Positions 33,742 through 42,667 are shown, counted from the first letter of the stretch. The stretch: 64,000 nt of DNA from Agrobacterium tumefaciens (GCF_017726655.1 NZ_CP072309.1:1980501-2044500), one strand, 5' to 3'. Translations and numbers: made by a program. The notes: generated by a model from the letters alone, not told the origin.

Positions 33742-35160
33742 TTACGGGGTGAGCACGGCTCGCGGTTCGAGCATGCCGTCGAGACCGAAGGCACCGATCT
33801 CCCGGCCTATACCGGACTGCTTGAAACCGCCGAAGGGCGCGCGGGGATCATGCGGTGCGCCGTTGATGACGACGCGGCCGGCCATCAGCCTCTCGGCGAT
33901 GCGTTCGGCACGTCTGAGGTCGGATCCAAGCACATAGGCTTGCAATCCGTAGTCGCTATCATTGGCGATTTTGACGGCCTCATCTTCGTCCTCATAGGCG
34001 AGAAGACACAGGACGGGACCAAAGATTTCTTCGCGGGCGATACGCATTTCGTTCGTGACATCTGCGAAGATTGTCGGGCGGGCGAACCATCCTTTTTCAA
34101 TCCCGGCTGGTCGTCCGGTTCCGCCTGTCAGCAGGGTTGCTCCTTCTTCGACACCAAGCCGGATGTAAGTCTGGATCCTCTCCCACTGGGCAAGGCTGGC
34201 GAGAGGGCCTATCCGAACCTCCGGATCACGGGGATCGCCGACTTTGAATGTTTCAGCCGCCATCCTCAACCGCTCGGCAATCTCGGGGAGACGGGACCTT
34301 GGAGCAAGGATACGGGTACCCGCGACGCAGGCCTGGCCGCTGTTTGCAAAGCCCGACATCAGGGCGACAGGTATAGCCTTGTCGAGGTCGGCATCCGGCA
34401 GGATAATGGTGGGTGCTTTGCCTCCCAGCTCCAGAACCACCCTTTTCATGCCGTCGATCGCCGCGCGCTGAATGATCTTTGCAGCCTGGGTGGAACCGGT
34501 GAAACTGACGGTCGCCACGTCGGGATCCTGCGTCAGCGCCGCACCGACCACCGGACCCGTGCCGTTGACAATGTTGAAAACCCCTGCAGGCAGGCCGGCC
34601 CGATGCAGCCTTCTCACCAGAATATCCGTCTGAAATGCACTCTGTTCGGCCGGTTTGATGACGAGGGACGAGCCTGAACCGATTGCATGCGCAAGCTTGG
34701 TGGCGATAAAACCGAAATTGCTGTTCCAGGGCGTGATGGCGGCGAGAACGCCGCGCGGCAGCATCCTGACCGTGCTTTTGCCCACGACCCGGTCAAAGTC
34801 GTAGTTCGCGACGGTCTCAGCCATAACATCAAAAATCGACGCTGCATTTTGAACGGAGAAAGCCGTGAAATAAGCGGGCGCGCCGTATTCTTCGGTCATG
34901 ACCTGCGTGAGCTCATCCGGTCGCTCTTCGATCGTATCGCGCAGGCTGCGCAGCATATCGATACGCTGCGCCTTGGTGGATGTTGCCATGGCGGGAAAAG
35001 CCCGTTTCGCGGCTGCCACTGCGGCCCTTGCATCATCAGCATTGCCAAAACGGACATCGCCGATTTTTTCTTCCGTTGCCGGATTGAAAAGGTCCATCCG
35101 TTCATTGCCGTCTGGCACCACAAATTTACCGTCAATATAGATGTGTTCGATTGATCGCAT
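33742..35160 (-). CDS. Aldehyde dehydrogenase
   Basis: A 472-residue NAD(P)-dependent aldehyde dehydrogenase. The catalytic Cys is in FANSGQACVAGTRI, the general-base Glu in VLELGGKAPTII, the cofactor motif is FTGSTQAAK and the N-terminus is MRSIEHIYIDGKFV. It would oxidise an aldehyde, possibly one produced by neighbouring hydrolases. The start at 35160 gives the family length; the open frame upstream to 35337 is a shadow. Its promoter lacks the shared GGATAC motif seen in its neighbours. Confidence 0.87.
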   Translation of the reverse strand: MRSIEHIYIDGKFVVPDGNERMDLFNPATEEKIGDVRFGNADDARAAVAAAKRAFPAMATSTKAQRIDMLRSLRDTIEERPDELTQVMTEEYGAPAYFTAFSVQNAASIFDVMAETVANYDFDRVVGKSTVRMLPRGVLAAITPWNSNFGFIATKLAHAIGSGSSLVIKPAEQSAFQTDILVRRLHRAGLPAGVFNIVNGTGPVVGAALTQDPDVATVSFTGSTQAAKIIQRAAIDGMKRVVLELGGKAPTIILPDADLDKAIPVALMSGFANSGQACVAGTRILAPRSRLPEIAERLRMAAETFKVGDPRDPEVRIGPLASLAQWERIQTYIRLGVEEGATLLTGGTGRPAGIEKGWFARPTIFADVTNEMRIAREEIFGPVLCLLAYEDEDEAVKIANDSDYGLQAYVLGSDLRRAERIAERLMAGRVVINGAPHDPRAPFGGFKQSGIGREIGAFGLDGMLEPRAVLTP

Positions 35161-35333
35161 TGATCTGGCCTCGTTTAAGATGGTTGGAAATCCGGCTCGT
35201 CTCGACGCCGCGGAACGCGCTGGAGGCGCGCCGGATGGGTCCAAGAAGACTTCACTGCGTTGATCAGAGGGATGGCAGGAAGAAGTGGAAAAGCGAAAAC
35301 GGCTGCGGCGGGCGCCGAGCCGTTCCCTTGGGG

Positions 35334-35492
35334 TCACATCGATGAGACCGCGCCCAGAAGTCCCGCAAGCGGCGAGGGCTCGTCGGATGTTGCATCATAT
35401 ACGCACGGTGCTGCAAATATCGCCGCAAACACGATGGCGATGACAAGCGCACGGGCGGAAACAACAGGCTTAAGCGAGCTTGAGCGTAACAT
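35334..35492 (-). CDS. Possible small membrane protein overlapping the end of ohr
   Basis: A 52-codon frame begins with ATG at 35492, 23 bases inside the 3' end of ohr in another frame, after a GGGGGA ribosome site 8 bases away. It has one membrane-spanning stretch (SARALVIAIVFAAIFAAP) and a short polar tail. Translational coupling to ohr is possible. The length is small and no family is recognised. Confidence 0.38.
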   Translation of the reverse strand: MLRSSSLKPVVSARALVIAIVFAAIFAAPCVYDATSDEPSPLAGLLGAVSSM

Positions 35493-35886
35493 CGATGTTC
35501 CCCCTGGTGGCCTTCGAATAGGGGCAGATCTGGTGGGCATCCTCGATGATGGCCTGTGCTACGGGACGATCGATCCCGGGCAGGCTTACCGACAGGCGAG
35601 CCTGCAGGAAGAACTCGCCGCCCGTCGTGCCGAGGTCGACTTCCGCATCGACGGCGGTGTCGGCGGGAAGCCGGAGCTGGCGTTTCGCCGCCGCCTTTGT
35701 CATGGCGCCGATAAAACATGCCGACCAGCCGGCCGCAAAAAGCTGTTCGGGATTCGTGCCCGGCTTGCCGCTGCCCGGAGGGGAGAGCTTGATGCCGAGC
35801 GCACCGTCGTCGCTTTGCGCCGATCCGTCACGGCCGCCCCTCGTGTGGGTCTTGCCGGTATAAAGAACAGTCTCGATCTTGGTCAT
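35470..35886 (-). CDS. ohr: Organic hydroperoxide resistance protein (Ohr/OsmC family)
   Basis: A 138-residue OsmC/Ohr thiol peroxidase. The two active-site cysteines are in WSACFIGAM and HQICPYSKATRGN; the opening YTGKTHTRGGRDG and the LSPPGSGKPGTNPEQLFAAG loop with the conserved Glu are typical of Ohr. It reduces organic hydroperoxides using lipoylated or dithiol partners. A usual OhrR regulator is not adjacent. Instead the gene follows the two-component kinase gene by 140 bases, and a copy of the shared GGATAC motif lies in that gap. Confidence 0.93.
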   Translation of the reverse strand: MTKIETVLYTGKTHTRGGRDGSAQSDDGALGIKLSPPGSGKPGTNPEQLFAAGWSACFIGAMTKAAAKRQLRLPADTAVDAEVDLGTTGGEFFLQARLSVSLPGIDRPVAQAIIEDAHQICPYSKATRGNIDVTLKLA

Positions 35887-35950
35887 GGGAGGCTCCTTTC
35901 ATTTGCCGTTGCTGCGGCGTTTCGTGATAGGAGCTTTGTGATGGATCAGC

Positions 35951-35997
35951 GTATCCGGCATGTTTCCGGAAAATGCTATACTGTATCGAAACGTAGC
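35951..35997 (-). promoter_or_regulatory. Shared regulatory motif, ohr promoter
   Basis: Minus strand: GCTAC-GTTTC-GATAC (35997-35983), then GGATAC at 35956-35951, 65 bases before the ohr start codon. The segment ACATGCCGGATAC is identical to the copy before cytochrome P460 at 42718-42765, and both direct-repeat halves match it as well. Confidence 0.72.
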
Positions 35998-36026
35998 GGC
36001 CGACAGGATCATTGGCCGCCGTCCGT

Positions 36027-37343
36027 TTAGGGGAAGGTCACTTCGGCCGCGAGCCCGCCACCGTGCCTGTTATAGAGGCGCACCGAGCCGCCGATCGTTC
36101 CGGCGAGCTGCTGCGCAATTGCAAGTCCGAGACCTGTTCCGCCTGTGTCGCGGTTCCTCGACGTTTCAATTCGGAAGAAGGGCTGCATGGCATTTTGCAG
36201 CATCTGGTCAGGAATACCCGGTCCACGATCCAGCACGGTTATGACCACGGCACCTTCAGCGCGTCGGTCCACCGTGATTTCGGCGCCACCGGCAAATTTG
36301 AGGGCGTTATCTATGAAGTTCGTCAATATTCTGCGCAATGCATGCGGTTTGGTCGACGCCGTGCCGCGGACAATGCCGGAGACCGTGACGGCCTTTCCGG
36401 TATCCTGATAGTCGTAGGCGATGCTGTCGATGAAGGAAGCCAGGTCGATACGCGATGTTTTCTCGCCGTTGCCGTGAGCGCTGCGCGCATAAGCGATCCC
36501 GTCCTGCACCAGACGTTCAATTTCACGCAGGTCGCTGACCAGTTTTTCCTTTTCCGGCGTTTCGTCGGCCATATCGGCCCTCAATCGCATGCGGGTGATG
36601 GGCGTCTGCAGGTCGTGCGAGATCGCCGCCAGAATCTGGACGCGTTCTTCAAGATATTGCGCGACGCGATCACGCATGGCGTTGAAAGCGCGGGCGGCAT
36701 GCGCAACTTCGCTTGGGCCGTTCTCGCTCATCGGCAAACCCTTCTCGCCCGGATCGAGCGCTTCCGCTGCCGCAGCAAGCGCACTGAGGGGCCGGGTCGT
36801 TTGCCGCACCGCAAGCCAGGTCAACAGCAGCAGAACCACCATTTGCGCAGCGAAGACATAAGGCAGCCATTCCGCCAAAGGCATCACGCCGCGTGGGGTA
36901 ACATTGATCGTCAATGGCGAACCGTCGGATAACGTCAGATGTGCCTGAAGCCTCTTGCCGTCGCCGGGGATAGACTCCACCCTGACGGGAAACCTGTGTC
37001 CTACGGCTTCTTCGATCCTCTGCGCGATTTCCGCGCCGCGTCCGGACAAGTCGGAAACGCCGGGAAGGCCGGGCCCGAGGACGAGTTGATAGTTGCTGCG
37101 GCTGAGACGATTGACCCAGTCGGCCCGCTCACCCGCAGGCAGGCGGTCGACGATGGCAATCGAAACCGCAAGGTCTTGCTCCAGCGTGCCGAGCATGACC
37201 GCCTTGGCCGACATGTATCGTTCGGCAAAAAGGATGCTGAACGACAGGCCATAGGCAATGGCGAGGCCGGCGAAAAGAATGAGAAAGAGCCTGGACCGCA
37301 ACGAGCGTGGCCACCAGCCAGCCAGCAGGTGCCGATCGTTCAT
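36027..37343 (-). CDS. OmpR-family sensor histidine kinase (EnvZ-like)
   Basis: A 438-residue sensor kinase. The first membrane helix (about residues 19-40) is followed by a periplasmic domain of about 120 residues, a second helix (WLPYVFAAQMVVLLLLTWLAV), HAMP, then phospho-His in AAISHDLQTPITRMRLR and ATPase motifs NALKFA, DRGPGIP and GGTGLGLAIAQQL. It overlaps its partner regulator by 4 bases. The gene order regulator-kinase-ohr and the surrounding regulatory motifs suggest that it monitors envelope or redox stress; the actual signal is unknown. Confidence 0.92.
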   Translation of the reverse strand: MNDRHLLAGWWPRSLRSRLFLILFAGLAIAYGLSFSILFAERYMSAKAVMLGTLEQDLAVSIAIVDRLPAGERADWVNRLSRSNYQLVLGPGLPGVSDLSGRGAEIAQRIEEAVGHRFPVRVESIPGDGKRLQAHLTLSDGSPLTINVTPRGVMPLAEWLPYVFAAQMVVLLLLTWLAVRQTTRPLSALAAAAEALDPGEKGLPMSENGPSEVAHAARAFNAMRDRVAQYLEERVQILAAISHDLQTPITRMRLRADMADETPEKEKLVSDLREIERLVQDGIAYARSAHGNGEKTSRIDLASFIDSIAYDYQDTGKAVTVSGIVRGTASTKPHALRRILTNFIDNALKFAGGAEITVDRRAEGAVVITVLDRGPGIPDQMLQNAMQPFFRIETSRNRDTGGTGLGLAIAQQLAGTIGGSVRLYNRHGGGLAAEVTFP

Positions 37344-38080
37344 GTCCTTGGCTCCGAAATCTCCACCGGTACGGAAAAGACATAACCCTCCGCCCGCACC
37401 GTCTTGATGTAGGTGGGTTCCCGCGCATCATCCCCCAGCCGCTGGCGCACGCGGCTCACGAGAAGATCGATCGACCGGTCGAAGATCTCGGCATCGCGTC
37501 CTTGGGTGAGGTTCAAGAGCTGGTCGCGGTTGAGGACGCGCTGGGGATGATCGATGAAGACCCTGAGAAGCCGATACTCAGCCCCGCTCAATGCAACGGT
37601 CGTGCCCTCCCTGTCGAGCAGGTGGCGGCCCACGGTGTCGAGGCGCCAATCACCAAAGGTCAGGAGCTGCCCGGCCTCGCTGATCTGCAGATTGGGAGGC
37701 AGCATCCGCGTGCGGCGCAGGATGGCCTTGATCCGCGCAAGAAGCTCCCGGGCCGCGAAGGGTTTCGACAGATAGTCGTCGGCACCCATTTCGAGCCCGA
37801 TGATCCGATCCATCTCGTCATCGCGTGCGGTGAGCATCAGCACCGGCGTGGCCTTGTGCTTGCCTGCTCGCAACTCTCGGCAGAGAACCAGCCCGTCATC
37901 ACCGGGCATCATCACGTCGAGCACGATCAGATCGACGGCGTTACCATCGAGAAAACTTCTCATCTGCCGCCCATCGGCCGCCACGCTCGTGCGCAGGCCG
38001 TTCTTCTTCAGGTAGCTGGAGACCAGTTCCCGGATTTCCCTGTCGTCGTCAACGACAAGAATGTGATCGATATGTTCCAT
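37340..38080 (-). CDS. OmpR/PhoB-family response regulator
   Basis: A 246-residue winged-helix response regulator. Receiver residues are VDDD (acidic pocket), phospho-Asp in LIVLDVMMPGDDG, Thr in MLTARDDE and Lys in LSKPFAARELLARI. The DNA-binding domain has the family's LSGAEYRLLRVFIDHPQRVLNRDQLLNLTQGRD. It is the best local candidate to bind the 10-bp-phased boxes shared by five nearby promoters, because OmpR-type regulators bind direct repeats about 10-11 bp apart. Its own upstream region lacks the motif. Confidence 0.92.
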   Translation of the reverse strand: MEHIDHILVVDDDREIRELVSSYLKKNGLRTSVAADGRQMRSFLDGNAVDLIVLDVMMPGDDGLVLCRELRAGKHKATPVLMLTARDDEMDRIIGLEMGADDYLSKPFAARELLARIKAILRRTRMLPPNLQISEAGQLLTFGDWRLDTVGRHLLDREGTTVALSGAEYRLLRVFIDHPQRVLNRDQLLNLTQGRDAEIFDRSIDLLVSRVRQRLGDDAREPTYIKTVRAEGYVFSVPVEISEPRT

Positions 38081-38174
38081 TGGGTGCCTTCGTCGTTCGG
38101 ACGGTTCGAGTGGCCCGCTACCGCGTCCCCTGCGTTACAGGCAGTAAGACAACGGTTCGCGGGCTTCGGCAAGC

Positions 38175-39221
38175 CTAAAGCTTTGCGACGTCGAGAACCG
38201 CCTTAGCAAATGCCTCCGGCGCCTCCTGCGCAAGGTTATGGCCGATTCCGCCGCTGATATTGCGGTGCTGGTACTTGCCGGAAAACTTCGATGCATAGGC
38301 GGAAGGGTCCGGATGCGGCGCGCCATTGGCGTCACCTTCCAGCGTTATCGTGGGAACGGTGATGACCGGAAGTTTTGCAAGCTGGCGCTCGTAATCATCA
38401 TATTTGGCTTCGCCTTCGGCCAGTGCCAGTCGCCAGCGGTAATTGTGGATAGTGATCGCCACATGGTCGGGGTTGTCGAATGCGGGGGCAGAACGATCAA
38501 AGGTCTCGTCGCTGAATTTCCAGGTCGGAGATGCCATCTGCCAGATCAGGCGAACGAAGTCGCGGGTGTTGGCGGCATAGCCCGCACGGCCGCGTTCCGT
38601 CGCGAAATAGAACTGGTACCACCAGGAGAGTTCCGCCTTGGGCGGAAGCGGCTTCCTGTTGATTTCCTGACTGCCGATAAGGTAGCCGCTGACCGATACG
38701 AGTCCGATGCAACGCTCTGGCCAGAGCGCCGCCATGATGTCGGCAGTGCGTGCGCCCCAGTCGTATCCAGCCACTATGGCCTGTTTGACGCCGAGCGCGT
38801 CGAGAAAGGCGATCATGTCGACCGCAAGTGCTGCCTGCTGCCCGTTGCGCGCGGTTTCGTCCGAGAGAAAGCGGGTCGTGCCATATCCGCGCAGATAGGG
38901 GACAAGCACCCGATATCCTGCCGAAGCAAGGATGGGCGCGACATCGACATAGCTGTAGATGTCATACGGCCAGCCGTGCAGCAGCAGCGCGACCGGGCCG
39001 TCTGCGGGGCCAGCTTCGGCATAACCGACATTGAGAACGCCCGCCTTGACCTGCTTCAGGGCGCCAAAGGAGGTGGCTGCACCGCTTGGCGCTGAGGGTT
39101 GAGTCGAAGCGGGTTCGCCTTTGGCGTGCGCCAGGCCTACCGCACCGAATTCGACTGCGGCAACCGTCATTGCGGCAATGCCGAAGAAGCGGCGGCGCTG
39201 GAAATTGATCTCGGAATTCAT
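38175..39221 (-). CDS. Tat-exported alpha/beta hydrolase with Asp nucleophile
   Basis: A 348-residue alpha/beta hydrolase. The nucleophile position reads VAGYDWGARTADI, so an Asp as in epoxide hydrolases and dehalogenases rather than a Ser; the oxyanion motif is LLHGWPYDIYSY and the catalytic His is in GIGHNLAQEAP. The N-terminus RRRFFGIAAMTVAAVEFG is a twin-arginine signal. The start at 39221 is followed by this signal; the upstream extension to 39347 is not needed. The promoter carries the shared motif and an extra GATAC-N5-GATAC direct repeat. Confidence 0.87.
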   Translation of the reverse strand: MNSEINFQRRRFFGIAAMTVAAVEFGAVGLAHAKGEPASTQPSAPSGAATSFGALKQVKAGVLNVGYAEAGPADGPVALLLHGWPYDIYSYVDVAPILASAGYRVLVPYLRGYGTTRFLSDETARNGQQAALAVDMIAFLDALGVKQAIVAGYDWGARTADIMAALWPERCIGLVSVSGYLIGSQEINRKPLPPKAELSWWYQFYFATERGRAGYAANTRDFVRLIWQMASPTWKFSDETFDRSAPAFDNPDHVAITIHNYRWRLALAEGEAKYDDYERQLAKLPVITVPTITLEGDANGAPHPDPSAYASKFSGKYQHRNISGGIGHNLAQEAPEAFAKAVLDVAKL

Positions 39222-39270
39222 TGCTGTCTCTCCTGTCCATGTTGGATGATGGGCAGGTAACGCCGTGCGT

Positions 39271-39317
39271 GTATCCTCGATGTGTCGAGGGGGCACGAAT
39301 GTGAATGGTTTTGTAGC
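39271..39317 (-). promoter_or_regulatory. Shared regulatory motif, exported hydrolase promoter
   Basis: Minus strand: GCTAC at 39317-39313, then 5 bases, then a degenerate CATTC (39307-39303), and GGATAC at 39276-39271, 50 bases before the start codon. The bases CGACACAT before GGATAC match the P460 copy. On the plus strand GATACAGACTGATACA (39331-39346) is an additional 10-bp direct repeat, and TCTGGATACA (39327-39336) also occurs before the epoxide hydrolase. Confidence 0.6.
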
Positions 39318-39425
39318 AGCGACGGCTCTGGATACAGACTGATACATTCGGTCTGCCCTCTGAACGCAAATCAGCCGCCCCCGGTGCCGGGAGCGGCTAT
39401 ATCAGAACCTCAAAATTGGCGCTGT

Positions 39426-40184
39426 TTATTGCGCGGATTGGCGGGCGGCCTGTTCAATGACATCCGCGACCTTTTCGGGCTGGGAGGCGAAGACCGCGTG
39501 GCTCGCCGCAATCTCGGTCACCGCACTACCGGCGCGCTTTGCCATGTCACGTTCGAGATCGGGGTTGATCGACCGGTCCTGCGTTGCGACGATCGACCAG
39601 CTCTTCTTTGTTTTCCAGGCTGGTTCGTCGGCCTTGGCGGCAAAGGCGGCCTTGGCAGCGAAGACCTGGCTTTTTGCCATAAAAGCCGCTTCCTCACGGG
39701 GCAGGTCGGCTGCGAAATCTTGGGCAAAGGCGGCCGGATCGAGATAGAGGAATGCGTTATCCTTCGTCTGCTTGATGCCTTTGCCAGCCGGTGGTTTCGA
39801 TCCCGCGAGGTCGAGAAGGCTCTCTCCCTTCTCCGGCTGGAAGGCGGCGACATAAACGAGACCTGCCACATCCGGTCGGTTACCGGCTTCCGAGATCACC
39901 ATTCCACTGTAGCTGTGCCCGACCAGTAGGCTTGGGCCTTGCTGAAGATCAAGGACGCGGTTTGTTGCCGCGACGTCATCGGCAAGGGAGGTGATGGGCT
40001 CCTGCACGATCGTGACGTTGAACCCACGGCTTTCGAGGATATCCGTCGCCTTGCGCCAAGCCGAGCCATCGGCGAGCGCGCCGTGGACTATAACGATATT
40101 CTTGACCTCTGCCGCCTGCGCGGCAAATGCGATCAGGGCGGTCGCGACGGCGAGCGCAAATTTTGGCATGAGACGGTGGTGCAT
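39426..40184 (-). CDS. Secreted alpha/beta hydrolase (EstC-like)
   Basis: A 252-residue alpha/beta hydrolase with a Sec signal peptide (MPKFALAVATALIAFAAQA). The catalytic Ser is in LLVGHSYSGMVI, the Asp in TQDRSINPDLE and the His in AASHAVFAS. The oxyanion loop is IVHGALADGSAW. The family contains small esterases and polyneuridine-aldehyde-esterase-like proteins. It is 45 bases after dipZ, with no motif in between, so the two probably form one operon controlled by the motif before dipZ. Confidence 0.85.
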   Translation of the reverse strand: MHHRLMPKFALAVATALIAFAAQAAEVKNIVIVHGALADGSAWRKATDILESRGFNVTIVQEPITSLADDVAATNRVLDLQQGPSLLVGHSYSGMVISEAGNRPDVAGLVYVAAFQPEKGESLLDLAGSKPPAGKGIKQTKDNAFLYLDPAAFAQDFAADLPREEAAFMAKSQVFAAKAAFAAKADEPAWKTKKSWSIVATQDRSINPDLERDMAKRAGSAVTEIAASHAVFASQPEKVADVIEQAARQSAQ

Positions 40185-40229
40185 CGTGTTTCTCCTTTGG
40201 TGTTCCTGCGGGCGGGACGAAGATTGGGG

Positions 40230-42008
40230 TCAGCCGAAGGTGAAGGCATAGGCCTGCACGCCGGGATCCAGAAAACGAATGGCGAAGGTTCTGGCTTGAA
40301 CGGTGCCGGACTGGCGGACGAGCTGGTAAAGGCGGGTTGACGTGACGACGCCATTGCCATCGACATCCGTATCGGCTCCATGATCCGCGCCTGGCGGGTG
40401 GCCGTCGATGCTCACCTGGAAACGGACCGGTTTTCCGGCACCATCAGGCCCAAGCACCAGATGCAGGTCACGGGCGCTGAAGCGGTAGGTTATGCCGCCA
40501 TTTGCCATATCAAGGGTCGCCGCTTCCGCGCCAACGGTCCATTTTCCGGAAAGTCCCCATTCATTCAGGGACGGTGTCTTGACGGAGTAATCGCGGGGCG
40601 TGTCTGCGCGCATCGCCTCGTTTGACGCAAAGCCCTGCGCCTGCCTGTAACCTATATAGGTTTCACCCGAGAGCATGTGCCTGATATCCGCGCCGGCTTC
40701 CGCGCCGTTTGCCTCGGGGCTCACGGTGTCGCTGGCGGAAGCGCTGCTGCCGGCCTCGCGCAGCAGATTCTGGATCGCCTCTTCGGTCTCCCGGTAGTTG
40801 CCCTCGCCGAAATGGTGGTAGCGGATCTGACCCCGGGCATCGATCAGGTAATGTGCCGGCCAATAGCTGTTATCAAAGGCGCGCCAGATTTTGTAATCAT
40901 TGTCGATTGCTACCGGATAGTTGATCTTGAAGTCGGCTACGGCCTGCCTGACATTGTCGATCTTCTTTTCGAAGGCGAATTCGGGCGCGTGGACGCCGAT
41001 GACGACGAGCCCCTGATCCCCGTATTTCTCCGCCCAGGCACGCACATAAGGAATGGTGCGAATGCAATTGATGCAGGAATAGGTCCAGAAGTCGATGAGC
41101 ACGACCTTACCACGCAGTTGTTCACGCGTGAGCGGTGGCGAGTTCAGCCATTCGACGGCGCCATCGAGGGACGGGGCCCGGCCTTCAGCCGGTAGTTCCG
41201 ACCTGAACGGCGTAGCGCTGGAGCCTGCTGCCGGGGCGTCGGCTTCGCCCGCCGACGCTATCTTCTGCTCAGGGGCTTTGGCGGTATGGAGCCGATCGAG
41301 GACCTGCTGTTCGAAGGATGCCGTGCTCGCATAGGAAAGCTGCGACAGGAAGCCCGTATCGAGCCCGAGCGCGATGACGGCGACCCCGGCAAGAACCGCT
41401 GCGCCAAGCCCCTGCCGGATCCGCTCGCTGAAACCGAGAGACCGCTTCATGGCCGCAAATACCCGGCTTCCGACGAGGAGGGCTACGGCAAGCGAGGTCG
41501 CGGCACCCGTGGCATAAGCGGCAAGCAGCAGGCTGGTCCCCAGATTGGCGCCCTTCAGGGCCGCACCGGTCAGCACCAGTCCAAGGATCGGTCCGGCGCA
41601 GGGCGCCCATAAGAGGCCGGTGGCGATGCCGAGCATCAGGGAACCCACGACCGTTGGAACAGCCCCCGGCTTCCCGGCGGCATTGGCAAGGCGGTTGCCG
41701 AGTTCGACGACCGGGCGGCTGATGACGCTGGCCGCGCGCGGCGAGATCAGCCCCACGCCGAAAACGGCGAGCAGCGCGAGAGCGGCAAGCCGACCATATT
41801 CATTGGCATTGATGGCCCAGCTGCCGCCCAGTGCGGCGAGCGTCGCGACCGCGGAAAAGGTTGCCGCCATGCCAACGAGCAGGGGGAGTGTGCTGCGCAG
41901 GAACGGTTGTCCCGCCCGCGCAAAAACGAAGGGCAGGATGGGTAGGATACAGGGGCTGAGAATCGTCAGCACCCCTCCGAGATAGGCAATGATCAGCAGC
42001 GTCATCAT
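40230..42008 (-). CDS. dipZ: DipZ-type fused CcdA/thioredoxin membrane protein
   Basis: A 592-residue fusion. Residues 1-220 are a CcdA/DsbD-type membrane domain with six or so helices and two cysteines (LSPCILPILPF and WAPCAGPILGL). A TlpA/thioredoxin-like domain has CINC (FWTYSCINCIRTIPY) at about residue 313. A C-terminal beta-sandwich follows, as in mycobacterial DipZ. It should carry electrons from cytoplasmic thioredoxin to periplasmic thiols. The promoter bears the shared motif. It is followed by a secreted hydrolase, and cytochrome P460 lies upstream. Confidence 0.9.
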   Translation of the reverse strand: MMTLLIIAYLGGVLTILSPCILPILPFVFARAGQPFLRSTLPLLVGMAATFSAVATLAALGGSWAINANEYGRLAALALLAVFGVGLISPRAASVISRPVVELGNRLANAAGKPGAVPTVVGSLMLGIATGLLWAPCAGPILGLVLTGAALKGANLGTSLLLAAYATGAATSLAVALLVGSRVFAAMKRSLGFSERIRQGLGAAVLAGVAVIALGLDTGFLSQLSYASTASFEQQVLDRLHTAKAPEQKIASAGEADAPAAGSSATPFRSELPAEGRAPSLDGAVEWLNSPPLTREQLRGKVVLIDFWTYSCINCIRTIPYVRAWAEKYGDQGLVVIGVHAPEFAFEKKIDNVRQAVADFKINYPVAIDNDYKIWRAFDNSYWPAHYLIDARGQIRYHHFGEGNYRETEEAIQNLLREAGSSASASDTVSPEANGAEAGADIRHMLSGETYIGYRQAQGFASNEAMRADTPRDYSVKTPSLNEWGLSGKWTVGAEAATLDMANGGITYRFSARDLHLVLGPDGAGKPVRFQVSIDGHPPGADHGADTDVDGNGVVTSTRLYQLVRQSGTVQARTFAIRFLDPGVQAYAFTFG

Positions 42009-42083
42009 CTTTTCCTTTCAGGCGGGAGTTCGGGCTGCGGGTGGTAAGGCGGCCCGGTAATGAGGCCATTCTCCCGGCCTCGC

Positions 42084-42131
42084 GTATCCCTGATATGTCG
42101 GGACTTCCGTGGATTTGTATTCGAGTGTAAA
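42084..42131 (-). promoter_or_regulatory. Shared regulatory motif, dipZ promoter
   Basis: Minus strand: TTTAC-ACTCG-AATAC (42131-42117), then GGATAC at 42089-42084, 76 bases before the dipZ start. CGACATAT precedes GGATAC at the same offset as in the P460 and exported-hydrolase copies. Confidence 0.6.
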
Positions 42132-42157
42132 AGCTGGCCGCGGGGCCTTGTCATTCG

Positions 42158-42667
42158 TCAGGGCGCGTAGCGCGTAAACACAAAATCGTGGTCCTTGACG
42201 TTGCCCACGTGGCAGGAGAGACAGGTCTCATGCTGCGCGACATCGACCGGTTTTCCGTTGACGAACCGCCCGAAACCCCAGCCATGGCTGTCGGGATATT
42301 TTTGGGAGTCCTTGACCATTACCTGCACGGTGGTCGCTGCGCCAGGCACCGTGGCCGGGGGAAATTCCGTCGATTGCTGCCGCTTGTAAGCAAGCTTCAC
42401 CAATATCGAGCCATCGGGAAAGGGCAGGGTTCCGTTCTTGTAGGCGTTAACGGCGATATCGTTTGCAAGAACCGCACGAAGCTCGTCGAGCGGCGGAGCC
42501 TCCTGTGCGGGGGCGATGAACCGCCAGTCACGATATCCTTCGGGAAGCGTGACGCCGTAGATGGGAGAGGCGTTTTCCGGCCGCGTGTCCGCATGGCTCG
42601 AATAAACGGCCCCAAAGCCTGCTCCCGCAACCGAGAGAGCGACGGCGAAAAAAATCTGGCTCTTCAT
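42158..42667 (-). CDS. Cytochrome P460-family c-type heme protein
   Basis: A 169-residue periplasmic protein with a signal peptide and one c-type heme motif, CLSCH, near residue 152. It ends in NVKDHDFVFTRYAP, typical of the cytochrome P460 family. The Lys in ILVKLAYKRQQ may be the cross-link lysine of P460 hemes. Known members oxidise hydroxylamine or handle nitric oxide; others are of unknown role. It lies upstream of dipZ, whose thiol-redox function would help heme c maturation. Its promoter carries the best copy of the shared motif. Confidence 0.87.
   Translation of the reverse strand: MKSQIFFAVALSVAGAGFGAVYSSHADTRPENASPIYGVTLPEGYRDWRFIAPAQEAPPLDELRAVLANDIAVNAYKNGTLPFPDGSILVKLAYKRQQSTEFPPATVPGAATTVQVMVKDSQKYPDSHGWGFGRFVNGKPVDVAQHETCLSCHVGNVKDHDFVFTRYAP

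Noticed and set aside
39371-39398. Hairpin after the exported esterase/hydrolase
   Set aside because: AGCCGC/GCGGCT stem is short, with no T-tract; too weak to call a terminator.
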